From positions 1 to 57,346 of the forward strand of contig CAZMRF010000029.1 in assembly GCA_964568735.1 (NCBI GenBank): a stretch of 57,346 nt of DNA, in the 5' to 3' direction. Numbering within the stretch: position 1 is the first letter of the stretch; the number at the start of each line of letters is the position of its first letter. The position numbers and the translations under genes are program-made. Below the pieces are notes generated by a model, which ran no database searches, had not been told where the DNA came from, and was given only the letters and a program-made list of their open reading frames with translations. Source of the stretch: CAZMRF01 sp964568735 (lineage in GTDB: Bacteria; Acidobacteriota; Polarisedimenticolia; JACPZX01). Positions 17,078-24,682 of this stretch are shown here, piece after piece.

Positions 17078-18904
17078 ATGACCACCCCCGTGAACGAAGA
17101 TCCCACCCCAAACGAGCGCGCCTCAGGCATGGCGGGCATCATCCCGCGCCGCATCCGCCTGGTCTGGTCGCTTCTGGCCGTGATCCTGACGACCGCCCTC
17201 GTTCCACTGTTCATCACGGCGTTCGCGCTGATCGACATCAACCGCGAGAGCCTCGAAGCCGCACGCCGGGAGTACGAGCTGGAGCTGGCGGCTTCGATGG
17301 CCTCCCGCCTCGACGGCGCGCTGGTCCGCGTGAAGCGGACCGTGATCGTGACAGCGCGCGAGCTGCAGAACCGGGTGCCCCCGGCGGATTCCCACGCTCC
17401 GCTCCGGGCCTCGAGCATCCATCCCGTCCTGCTGCCCCGCCTGACCGCGGAGATTGCCGTGATGCGCTACACCGCGGCCTCGGGTTCCCGGATCCAGGTC
17501 GGCGATGCGGGGGAGAGCGTCGCCGTGGACGAAAGGTCCATCGAGGAGGCCTTCTTCGCGGCCTTCGCCGCCGCGATGGAGGGGGAATCCGTCGCCGCCC
17601 TGCCCGTGGATCTGAGCGTCGGCGAGGGTGGGTCGGAGCCGGGCGCGATCGTGGCCGAGCCCGTGGTCCGGGACGGCAGCGTGGTCGGTGTCGTGGCCGC
17701 GCTCGTGGACTTGCGGGAGGCGTGGAACCGGGGCGCCGTCCCTGTAGGCACCGACTACGCCGTCATCGCCCTGGGATCGCAGGGGGAGCTCATCGCCGCG
17801 ATCAACCTGCCGGGGGACCTGACGGCCGAGGAGATCCGCAGGCTCGACATCGTGCAGCGATTCCTCACCTCGGCCGTGAAGTTCAGCGAGACGATGTCGG
17901 TGACCCTTCATGGCCCCGGCGGGCGGCGCGACCTTCTCGGCGCCTCCGCGCCCACGAGCACGGGATGGGGCCTCTTCGTTCTCGTGGATCGATCCCTGGC
18001 CTACCTGGCCGCCGAGGAGATGCGCTGGCAGGTGTGGCGATGGGCCTCCTTCGCCGTCGCCCTGGCCGCCGTCGCCGCCGTGGTCTCGGCGGGGCTGGTC
18101 ACGAGGCCTCTCAAGGCGCTCGTGGAGGGCGCGCGGAGGCTCGCGAAGGGTGATTTCGGCACGACGGTCGAGGTCCGGAGCCGCAGCGAGATGGGCGAGC
18201 TGGCCGGCACCTTCAACCTGATGGCGGAGGAGATCCGAAACCACATCCACAGGCTGGACAGGGCGCTTCGTGAAAATGAGTTTCTCCTCCTGGGGACCAT
18301 CCAGGCGCTGGCGGCCGCCATCGACGAGAAGGACCCCTACACCCGCGGGCATGCCGAGCGGGTCTACCGGTACTCGCTGGTCATCGCGCGCCGGATGGGC
18401 CTCACGAAGAAGCAGCAGCGCGACGTCATGATCTCCGCCCTCCTGCACGACGTGGGCAAGATCGGCATCGAGGATGCGATCCTGCGCAAGCCCGCGGCGC
18501 TTACAGATCAGGAATTCCAGATCATGAAGAAGCACCCCGAGAAGGGGGCCCACATCATGGAGCCCCTCCTCCAGATGAAGGAGATCGTGGGGGGGATCCG
18601 CAATCATCACGAGCGCTGGTCCGGCGGGGGCTACCCCGACAACCTCAAGGGCGAGGCCATCCCGCTGCTCGCCCGGATCATCCAGGTCGCCGACTCCTTC
18701 GACGCGATGACGACGACCCGGCCCTACCAGAGGGCCATGAAGTTCGAGGCCGGGGTCGCACGGGTAAGGGAGCTCGCCGGGATCGTCTTCGATCCCAAGG
18801 TCGTGAACGCATTCCAGGAGGCCTGGGTCGCTGGAGAGATCCGAGTCGACGCCCGGCCCAGCCTCCGCCCCGCCGAGGTCCGGGAGGCCGGCACGGCCTC
18901 CTGA
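17078..18904 (+). CDS. Membrane sensor HD-GYP phosphodiesterase (periplasmic sensor-HAMP-HD-GYP)
   Basis: A 608-residue protein. A first membrane helix (about 27-47, LVWSLLAVILTTALVPLFIT) is followed by a roughly 280-residue periplasmic domain that resembles a Cache-type sensor. A second helix (WASFAVALAAVAAVVSAGLV) leads into a HAMP domain (TRPLKALVEGARRLAKGDFG) and an HD-GYP domain with GHAERVYRYS, LLHDVGKIG and HHERWSGGGYP. All catalytic motifs are intact. It begins 29 bp after the response regulator and is probably co-transcribed. The start is uncertain: ATG 17078 lacks a clear Shine-Dalgarno and ATG 17129 is an alternative. The ligand is unknown. Confidence 0.9.
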   Translation: MTTPVNEDPTPNERASGMAGIIPRRIRLVWSLLAVILTTALVPLFITAFALIDINRESLEAARREYELELAASMASRLDGALVRVKRTVIVTARELQNRVPPADSHAPLRASSIHPVLLPRLTAEIAVMRYTAASGSRIQVGDAGESVAVDERSIEEAFFAAFAAAMEGESVAALPVDLSVGEGGSEPGAIVAEPVVRDGSVVGVVAALVDLREAWNRGAVPVGTDYAVIALGSQGELIAAINLPGDLTAEEIRRLDIVQRFLTSAVKFSETMSVTLHGPGGRRDLLGASAPTSTGWGLFVLVDRSLAYLAAEEMRWQVWRWASFAVALAAVAAVVSAGLVTRPLKALVEGARRLAKGDFGTTVEVRSRSEMGELAGTFNLMAEEIRNHIHRLDRALRENEFLLLGTIQALAAAIDEKDPYTRGHAERVYRYSLVIARRMGLTKKQQRDVMISALLHDVGKIGIEDAILRKPAALTDQEFQIMKKHPEKGAHIMEPLLQMKEIVGGIRNHHERWSGGGYPDNLKGEAIPLLARIIQVADSFDAMTTTRPYQRAMKFEAGVARVRELAGIVFDPKVVNAFQEAWVAGEIRVDARPSLRPAEVREAGTAS

Positions 18905-18924
18905 TCGGCGCGCCCTCCTTTCGC

Positions 18925-18953
18925 TTGACTTTCACTGTCCCTTCGCCTAGCTT
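18925..18953 (+). promoter_or_regulatory. Sigma-70-like promoter of lexA
   Basis: TTGACT (18925-18930), 17-bp spacer, TAGCTT (18948-18953), about 70 bp upstream of the lexA ATG. I see no palindrome here that I can call a LexA box. Confidence 0.6.
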
Positions 18954-19026
18954 GCGTCAGGTCACGGAGACCGGCGCCGGCCCCATCCGGCCGGAGCCTG
19001 CGGAGTCGCTCCAGGAGGGACGTGAG

Positions 19027-19632
19027 ATGGTCCTCACCAAACGGCAGCGCGAGATCCTCGATTTCATCACGCGATTCGTGGACGAGAAGGGCTACTCGCC
19101 GAGCCTGATGGAAATCGGCCGGCACTTCCGCCTCTCCTCGGTGGCCACGGTGCACAAGCACGTGGACAACCTGAAGCGGAAGGGATTCGTCACGAAGACC
19201 TGGAACGCCAACCGATCCCTGGAGCCGACCGACGCGGCGCGGACCGTTCGCTCCGTCCGCGTCCCTCTCGTCGGCCGCGTGGCGGCCGGCCGGCCCATCG
19301 AGGCCCTCCAGGAGCACGAAGTGATCGCGGTCCCGGAAGACATGCTCGGCCGGGGAACGACCTTCGTCCTCGAGGTGCGGGGCGACTCCATGATCGATGA
19401 GCAGATCCGTGATGGCGACTACGTCATCGTCGAGGAGCGCCCCCGCCCCCGCGACGGAGAGATGGTCATCGCGCTCATCGACGGGGAGGAGACGACCCTC
19501 AAGACCTTCTACAAGCAGGGCGAGAAGGTCAGGCTCCAGCCGGCCAACCCGGCCGTGGATCCGATCGTCGTCGAGGGAGCCCGGGTGCGCATCCAGGGCG
19601 TGGTCGTCGGGGTCCTTCGCAAGTACCGCTAG
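19027..19632 (+). CDS. lexA: SOS repressor LexA
   Basis: Transcriptional repressor that self-cleaves when RecA is activated by DNA damage. The 201-residue protein has an N-terminal winged helix (LTKRQREILDFITRF, PSLMEIGRHFRLSS) and a C-terminal S24 peptidase domain. The cleavage site A87-G88 lies in GRVAAGRP, the nucleophile is S121 (RGDSM) and the general base K159 (TLKTF), so it should be autocleavable. ATG 19027 is preferred over an upstream in-frame start because of the AGGAGG eight bases before it. Convergent with the BtuF-like gene; their stop codons overlap. Confidence 0.95.
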   Translation: MVLTKRQREILDFITRFVDEKGYSPSLMEIGRHFRLSSVATVHKHVDNLKRKGFVTKTWNANRSLEPTDAARTVRSVRVPLVGRVAAGRPIEALQEHEVIAVPEDMLGRGTTFVLEVRGDSMIDEQIRDGDYVIVEERPRPRDGEMVIALIDGEETTLKTFYKQGEKVRLQPANPAVDPIVVEGARVRIQGVVVGVLRKYR

Positions 19633-20537
19633 AAGGCCGGGAGCCCTTGGTCGGGGTGGAGGACCCGGGCGACCTCCTCGATCCCGTCCACGATCCCCGG
19701 CCCCGGCTGCTGGATGGCATCGGTCACGACGTGAATCCTCCCGGCTGCCACGGCAGGCACCGTCCTCCATCGCGGATCCCCGGGCAGCGCCATGGCGAAG
19801 GCGCGGTTGTCCGCCACCGTGAGGATGACCTCGGGAGCCGCCGCGACGATCCCCTCGAGGTCCATCTCGGCCCAACGCGCGATGGAGCTCGAGGAGATCG
19901 AATCGGCACCCGCGAGAGCCAGGGCATCGTCTAGAAAGGTGCCTCTTCCGGGGGCGAGTATGGGATCACCCCAGACCACGAAGAGCACGCGGGGGCGCGG
20001 CCTGCCGGCGATCCGCGAGGAAAGCCTTTCGAGGCGCTGGCGGAGGCGCGCGACGAGATCGGCGCCCCGCCCCCCGTCCCCGAGGATCCCGCCGAGATCG
20101 CTCAGCGATGAGAGCACCGCGCCGACCGACGGCGTATCCACGGTGTAGACGGGGATCCCGAGCTTGGCGATGCGGTCGGCGTCCTCGAGATAGTTGCCCG
20201 ACGTCGTCGCGACGACGAGGTCCGGCCTGAGGGAAACGATGCGCTCGAGGTCTGGATTCACGAGGCCGCCCACCCGCTCCGCGGCTGGAGATCCTTCAGG
20301 GATCCGGCAGAAATCAGAGACGCCCACGATTCGATCGCCCGCTCCCAGCGCGATGATCATCTCGGTGACGTTCGGCGCGAGTGAGATGATCCTGCCCGGA
20401 AGCGAGGGCAGCGTGACCTGCCGGCCCGCCCCGTCGGTGCGGATCCTGGCAGCGTCGTCAGCGGTGCCGGTGGCCGGAACCCACAGGAGCAACAGGGCGA
20501 CGGAGGCTCGCGGGAGCACGGAAACTCGCACGGACAT
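19629..20537 (-). CDS. Periplasmic binding protein, BtuF-like (corrinoid or Fe-siderophore)
   Basis: A 302-residue class III substrate-binding protein of an ABC importer. A signal peptide (VSVLPRASVALLLLWVPATG, cleavage near TGTA-DD) precedes a helical-backbone binding fold: RIISLAPNVTEMIIALGAG, GGLVNPDLERIVSLRPDLVV, PVYTVDTPSVGAV and VFVVWGDPILAPGRGTFLDD. These match BtuF/HutB/FepB-type proteins; the SLAPNVTE and NPDLERI signatures favour BtuF (vitamin B12). No permease or ATPase genes are adjacent. The ATG at 20537 has no clear ribosome-binding site, so the start may be leaderless or slightly downstream. Confidence 0.82.
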   Translation of the reverse strand: MSVRVSVLPRASVALLLLWVPATGTADDAARIRTDGAGRQVTLPSLPGRIISLAPNVTEMIIALGAGDRIVGVSDFCRIPEGSPAAERVGGLVNPDLERIVSLRPDLVVATTSGNYLEDADRIAKLGIPVYTVDTPSVGAVLSSLSDLGGILGDGGRGADLVARLRQRLERLSSRIAGRPRPRVLFVVWGDPILAPGRGTFLDDALALAGADSISSSSIARWAEMDLEGIVAAAPEVILTVADNRAFAMALPGDPRWRTVPAVAAGRIHVVTDAIQQPGPGIVDGIEEVARVLHPDQGLPAF

Positions 20538-20601
20538 ATAATAACCGCGCGTGAAGCATGGCCGGCAAGCTGAAAACCGGCGCGCGCCGCGCGGAGGTGG
20601 A

Positions 20602-20958
20602 GTGCCGGACAAAGCCCAGGCCCGAATCGATCCCCGCGTCGCCGCAGATTTCCGCGTGGACCTCGAGTATCCGTGGCAGAGTGGGGCCTGGAGACTGGCG
20701 CGATCGCTGGACCTCAGCTCCAGCGGGATCTACGTCGGAAGCGAGAGCGATCTACCCCTCAAGGCGCAGGTCGGCTGCCGGATCCACCTGCCGTCGCCGC
20801 CGCCTGAGGACGGGACCCTCATCGAGGCACAGGCGATCGTCGTTCGCATCAACCCACCCGTGGATGGCACGGAGGAGTGGCGCTATGGACTCTATTTCGT
20901 CGAGCTATCGGAAAGCGATGCCGAGGCTATTCGCAGGTTCATCTTCGCGAAGATCTGA
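20602..20958 (+). CDS. PilZ-domain protein (cyclic-di-GMP receptor)
   Basis: A 118-residue single-domain PilZ protein. The two c-di-GMP contact motifs are visible: RxxxR in ARIDPRVAAD and D-x-S-x-x-G in SLDLSSSGIYV, then a beta-barrel ending in GLYFVELSESDAEAIRRF. GTG 20602 is preferred because GGAGGTGG lies immediately upstream; an upstream GTG at 20551 would add 17 basic residues. A TATAAT at 20537-20542 fits as the -10 box. Together with the two HD-GYP phosphodiesterases nearby it suggests local c-di-GMP signalling, but its output partner cannot be read here. Confidence 0.82.
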   Translation: MPDKAQARIDPRVAADFRVDLEYPWQSGAWRLARSLDLSSSGIYVGSESDLPLKAQVGCRIHLPSPPPEDGTLIEAQAIVVRINPPVDGTEEWRYGLYFVELSESDAEAIRRFIFAKI

Positions 20959-20965
20959 TCCCGCC

Positions 20966-21784
20966 ATGGGGCCGTGGCGGAGAATGCGGCCGCTCAGGAG
21001 TGCGGCCCTTGCGGGCCTCCTTCTTGCCGCGCCTGCGCTCTTGATGGCCGCGCAGGTCGATCCTTTCGAGAAGCCCGCGCCCTGGGTCGTCATCACGACC
21101 GACGGCCACCGGGTCGATGCGCTCGCGCGGCCGGAGAGACGGGGCGGCCGCGCGTTCATCCGCCTCGCACCGCATGGCCAGCTCACGGCATTGCCCGAAG
21201 CCTCGATCGACTGGGAGGCCTCGGAGCGCTACAACGCTCCCCGGCCCGCGCCCGCCCCCGCGGCTCCTGTCGTCGAGGATGTACCGGCGGTGCCTCTCGC
21301 GGCCTCCGAGCCGGGCGAGCCGGTCGAGCTGACGATCATCGGCGCCAAGATGAGGGCTGCGCCGGCCGCCCCCCAGGCGGGTGAGGGAGGCGAGGGTGGC
21401 GAGAGCGGCGAGGGCGGCGAGGGCGGCGCTGAGGCAGCGAAGCCCACCGCGTCGGACGCGGCAGCAGGCACGGCGCCGACGGACAAGGCCAGGATCGCAA
21501 CCGACCTCGCGGAGATCAGGCGCCAGATCGCATCCTCGCAGAGCGCCTACGACCAGGCCAACCAGCAGGTGCCGGTCCTGGAGGCCCGCCTCGCGGAGCT
21601 CCAGCAGAAAGCAGCCCTCGAGCCGCGGTCGAGCCCCGACGAGAAGTACGAGTCACCCGTGGACAGGGCCCTCAAGGACGTCCAGGCACAGCTCGACGCG
21701 GCTCGGGAGCAGGTCTCGGGGCTAGATCGGCGCTTGAACGACCTGCGCACTCGCGAGATGGAGCTGGCCAGCGGCGTCGAGTGA
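20966..21784 (+). CDS. Secreted or periplasmic coiled-coil protein, function unknown
   Basis: A 272-residue protein that I do not recognise. It has a signal peptide (RPLRSAALAGLLLAAPALLM, cleavage near MAAQ), a short folded segment (PWVVITTDGHRVDALARPER ... LPEASIDW), an Ala/Pro linker, a low-complexity GEGGEGGESGEGGEGG run near residue 140, and a C-terminal coiled coil (ATDLAEIRRQI ... LEARLAELQQKA ... QLDAAREQVSGLDRRLNDLR). It starts 7 bp after the PilZ gene, so probably the same transcript. ATG 20984 has a better GGCGGAG ribosome site and may be the true start. Confidence 0.7.
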   Translation: MGPWRRMRPLRSAALAGLLLAAPALLMAAQVDPFEKPAPWVVITTDGHRVDALARPERRGGRAFIRLAPHGQLTALPEASIDWEASERYNAPRPAPAPAAPVVEDVPAVPLAASEPGEPVELTIIGAKMRAAPAAPQAGEGGEGGESGEGGEGGAEAAKPTASDAAAGTAPTDKARIATDLAEIRRQIASSQSAYDQANQQVPVLEARLAELQQKAALEPRSSPDEKYESPVDRALKDVQAQLDAAREQVSGLDRRLNDLRTREMELASGVE

Positions 21785-21808
21785 GCGGCCGGGGTCGCGG
21801 AGTTCGGC

Positions 21809-23065
21809 TCAGCTCTCGTAGACAGTGACGACCGAGGTCCGATCGTCGCCGCCCATGTTGGCGGTGAGGCCGATCCGGGGCTTCTTCTCCATCTGGTAGT
21901 CGCCGCAGAGCCCCTTCATCTGCCGGTGGATCTCGAGCGCCTGCTTGACCCCCGTGGCCCCCACCGGGTGGCCGAAGGCCAGGAGCCCTCCCCCGGTGTT
22001 CACGGGCAGACGCCCGCTCAGGCTCGTGGCCCCCGACCGCACCAGTTGGAGGCCCTCGCCCCTGCGGGCGAAATCGAGAGCTTCGTACATCAAGACCTCC
22101 GCCACGGCGAAACAGTCGTGGACCTCGGCGACCTGGACCATCTCGGGTCCGGTCGCCGAGTCGCGATAGGCTTCGGCCGCCGCGGCCCGCGTCGTGGAGA
22201 GCTCCAGAGGCTCCGCCTCTTCCTGGAGCGGGGCCGTGGCGTGGCCATAGGCCAGGATGCGGGTCACTTCTTCACGCCTCTTCCCCAGCGCCTTCATGCC
22301 CTCATCGGAGGCCAGGATCAGACAGCTGGCCCCGTCTGAGACCTGCGAGCAATCGCTCACCTTCAGCCAATCCCTGTACAGGGCGTTCTCGAGGAAGCGC
22401 GGGTTCTTCTCGGATGCCGCCTGCGCGTACTCCGGCGTCATCTTGAAGGCGCGCATGTGAGCCCAGGGGTTCCGGCTCGCGTTCCCGTAGGCCTTCAGGA
22501 CGATCTCGGCCATGTCCTTCTCCGACGCGGACCATGCTTCCCGGTAGGCACGGGTGCGCTTCGCGAACATGCAGGGAAAAGTGAAGGGGTCGATCGCGCG
22601 CTGGGTCGGATAGTGTGCGGCGCGGGCCAGTGCGTCGGCGCCGTCCCTGGCGGACATCGTCGTCTGAACTTCCACCCCCGCGACCAGGACGACGTCGAGC
22701 CCGGCCTGAACGGCATCCACGCTCGCAGTCAGGGCCAGCCCTCCGCTGGCGCACGCTCCCTCCACCCGCGCGAAGGGCTTGTGACGGAAGGCAGGGTCCG
22801 CCGCCGCGAGCGACGCGCCGAGGTGGCCCTGGTGCGCGAAGATCTCGCCGGTGAAGTTTCCCACGTAGCCCTTCTGGATCGCCGGTGCAGGGACACCCGT
22901 GACCTCCAGGGCCTCCCGGACCGCGCGGTGAAGGTGCTCTTCGATCGAAGGGTTCTCTCTCTTGCCGAACTCGGGGTGCCCCTTCCAGATGAAGTCCGGA
23001 TGGTGCTTGCCGATGAAGGGTGTGTGGGCACCGCCGAGGATGAAGACTGGGCGCCTGAACCTCAT
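21809..23065 (-). CDS. Thiolase-family acyltransferase (SCP-x / acetyl-CoA acetyltransferase-like)
   Basis: A 418-residue thiolase. The acyl-accepting cysteine is C105 in VEGACASGGLAL; the second half has VHDCFAVAEVLMYEAL (HDxF instead of the NEAF of classical thiolases), the GHPVGATG histidine, and NMGGDDRTSVV near the C-terminus. The HDCF pattern is typical of the SCP-x-like branch, many of whose members act on branched or sterol-like acyl-CoAs or have no assigned substrate. The ATG at 23065 has TGGAGG upstream and overlaps the end of the Ntn-hydrolase gene by 4 bp. The frame is open further upstream without support. Confidence 0.85.
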   Translation of the reverse strand: MRFRRPVFILGGAHTPFIGKHHPDFIWKGHPEFGKRENPSIEEHLHRAVREALEVTGVPAPAIQKGYVGNFTGEIFAHQGHLGASLAAADPAFRHKPFARVEGACASGGLALTASVDAVQAGLDVVLVAGVEVQTTMSARDGADALARAAHYPTQRAIDPFTFPCMFAKRTRAYREAWSASEKDMAEIVLKAYGNASRNPWAHMRAFKMTPEYAQAASEKNPRFLENALYRDWLKVSDCSQVSDGASCLILASDEGMKALGKRREEVTRILAYGHATAPLQEEAEPLELSTTRAAAAEAYRDSATGPEMVQVAEVHDCFAVAEVLMYEALDFARRGEGLQLVRSGATSLSGRLPVNTGGGLLAFGHPVGATGVKQALEIHRQMKGLCGDYQMEKKPRIGLTANMGGDDRTSVVTVYES

Positions 23066-24114
23066 GACGAACCTCCAGCAGGACGGCGGAAGAGCCAGGC
23101 GGTTTCTAGGGTGCGAGCCTGCCGTCCGTCGTGAACGGCGTACCAGCCCCCGCTCCACAGCGAGCAACCCGCGTGGCGGCCCTTCCGATCCATGACGTAG
23201 AGCTTGACGTCGAAGTCCGGCGTGCCGTCCGCCTTGAGGAGCCGCGGGAGCTTCCGCGCGCGATCGGCGATTCGCTTGAGGATCTCGAGGCCGGCATCCA
23301 CGGGGGCGAGGCCGCGCCGGAGCTGCTCGACCACTGCGAAGGAGCCGCAGTTGAGGAGGACCTCCTCGCCGCGTCCGGTGGAGCCGCACGACCCGACAGC
23401 GTCGTCCACGTAGAGCCCGGCGCCTATGACGGGGGAATCCCCGACCCTGCCCGGGATCTTGAAGAAGAGGCCCGATGTCGACGTGACGCCCGCGATGCTG
23501 CCGGAGCCGTCGATGACGGAGCAGTGGACAGTCCCATACGTCCGAACGTACTCCCGAACCTCGGGAGGCCACTCGGATTCCGGGGGGCGGATCCAGTCGT
23601 CCGTCTCCGAGAGTCCCTGCCGCCACCAGAGCCAGATCTTCCTCGAGCGCTCGGTGAGCAGGTTCTCCTCGGGAAAGCCGTTCATGCGGGCGAACTCGAG
23701 CGCGCCTTCACCCACGAGCAGGACGTGGTCCGTCTGCTCCATGACGAGCCGGGCCACCCTCGAGGGGTTCTTGATGTTGCGAAGCGAGGCCACGGCACCC
23801 GCACGGCCGGTCCGGCCGTCCATCACCGAGGCATCGAGCTCGACGACTCCCTTCTCGTTGGGGAGGCCGCCGTAGCCGACCGTGATGTCGTTGGGATCCT
23901 CCTCGACCAGGTTGACCGCGGCAACCGCGGCGTCGAGAGCGCCTCCTCCGGACTTGAGTCGCTCCATCGCCGTGTCGAGGGCGCGCAGCCCGTTCGCGCT
24001 GGAGATCGCGACAGCCCCGGATCCACCCTCTTCCGCGCTGGCGGCGGATCCGAGAGCGCCGAGCGCAGCGGCGCCCGCCCCCAGGCCTCCTCTGATGAAA
24101 TCCCGCCGCTTCAT
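23062..24114 (-). CDS. Tat-exported aspartylglucosaminidase / isoaspartyl peptidase family hydrolase
   Basis: A 350-residue Ntn-hydrolase of the N4-(beta-N-acetylglucosaminyl)-L-asparaginase family. The N-terminus MKRRDFIRGGLGAGAAAL is a twin-arginine signal. The predicted autocleavage site precedes T195 in TYGTVHCSVID, which becomes the nucleophile of the beta subunit; SGLFFKIPGRVGDSPVIGAG and STGRGEEVLLNCGS follow, closely matching the flavobacterial enzyme. It should cleave GlcNAc-Asn or isoaspartyl bonds in the periplasm. The residue before the threonine is Gly, where I/D-T is more usual. It is 50 bp from the small upstream gene and coupled to the thiolase. Confidence 0.88.
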   Translation of the reverse strand: MKRRDFIRGGLGAGAAALGALGSAASAEEGGSGAVAISSANGLRALDTAMERLKSGGGALDAAVAAVNLVEEDPNDITVGYGGLPNEKGVVELDASVMDGRTGRAGAVASLRNIKNPSRVARLVMEQTDHVLLVGEGALEFARMNGFPEENLLTERSRKIWLWWRQGLSETDDWIRPPESEWPPEVREYVRTYGTVHCSVIDGSGSIAGVTSTSGLFFKIPGRVGDSPVIGAGLYVDDAVGSCGSTGRGEEVLLNCGSFAVVEQLRRGLAPVDAGLEILKRIADRARKLPRLLKADGTPDFDVKLYVMDRKGRHAGCSLWSGGWYAVHDGRQARTLETAWLFRRPAGGSS

Positions 24115-24164
24115 GGGGTCTCAGGGCGCGGCCATGGCCAGGACAGGCAGCCGATCGAGGCGGC

Positions 24165-24446
24165 TCAGTCCAGGCTCTGCCGCTGCTCCCGCCGCTCGTG
24201 GATCGTGAAGTTCGCCTCGATCCAGTCCCGAAGGGCCTTCACGGCCTCCTCCCGGCTCTTCCCCGTCACCGTGTGGTCCGGATTGGCCAGGTCGAAGATT
24301 TCGTCCTCCGAATCCTCGTTCGGATCGGGGGCCATGTAGGCCGGGAAAAAGCCTGCGATCCAGCGGTCACCCTCGTCCCGGCAGGCGATGAAATAGGTGA
24401 CCTTGCCGATACCGCTCTTCTCGACGACGTACTCAACATGAGGCAT
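24165..24446 (-). CDS. Small conserved-looking protein, function unknown
   Basis: A 93-residue protein. It starts MPHVEYVVEKSGIGKVTYFI, has an acidic middle (DPNEDSEDEIFD) and ends with SREEAVKALRDWIEANF. The pattern of a short beta-rich N-terminal half followed by a G-K-S-R-E-E-A-helix weakly resembles HicB-type single-domain folds, but no HicA toxin is adjacent, so I do not call it an antitoxin. It has its own promoter and heads a minus-strand group with the Tat hydrolase and thiolase. Start ATG 24446 chosen because upstream frame content is Arg/Pro-rich noncoding-like. Confidence 0.65.
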   Translation of the reverse strand: MPHVEYVVEKSGIGKVTYFIACRDEGDRWIAGFFPAYMAPDPNEDSEDEIFDLANPDHTVTGKSREEAVKALRDWIEANFTIHERREQRQSLD

Positions 24447-24546
24447 CGGGTGGTGGATCTCCGCTCCAGGGGGTGGCACCCTCCACGGCTTCGACCCCTT
24501 CAGGCCGGAGCCGCGGATCTCCCGTCCGGACGGGACAGGAAGGCGG

Positions 24547-24574
24547 AGTATACCATCCGAAAGGGCCGGTCCAA
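24547..24574 (-). promoter_or_regulatory. Extended -10 promoter for the small gene / hydrolase / thiolase group
   Basis: Minus strand: TTGGAC (24574-24569), 16-bp spacer, TATACT (24552-24547) preceded by TGG, which gives an extended -10 (TGnTATACT). The leader to ATG 24446 is about 95 nt. Confidence 0.7.
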
Positions 24575-24682
24575 GCGGAGGGTCCGCCGGGGGACCTGAC
24601 GGGGGCGCAACCTGAATGGCCCCAGGATGGTCCAATGCACGTGCCCGCCTTCGGGTGGCGAGCAGGGGAGGGGGAGGCTCCG

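Noticed and set aside
18905..19026. SOS/LexA operator in the lexA promoter, compared with the recA promoter
   Set aside because: I could not find a shared palindrome between 18905-19026 and 28831-28910; LexA sites vary between phyla, so absence is not proof.
19629..20602. Cobalamin riboswitch near the BtuF-like or CobO genes
   Set aside because: The upstream regions are short and I see no conserved B12-box-like element.
24165..24446. HicB antitoxin assignment for the 93-residue protein
   Set aside because: Resemblance is weak and there is no HicA-type small basic toxin gene adjacent.
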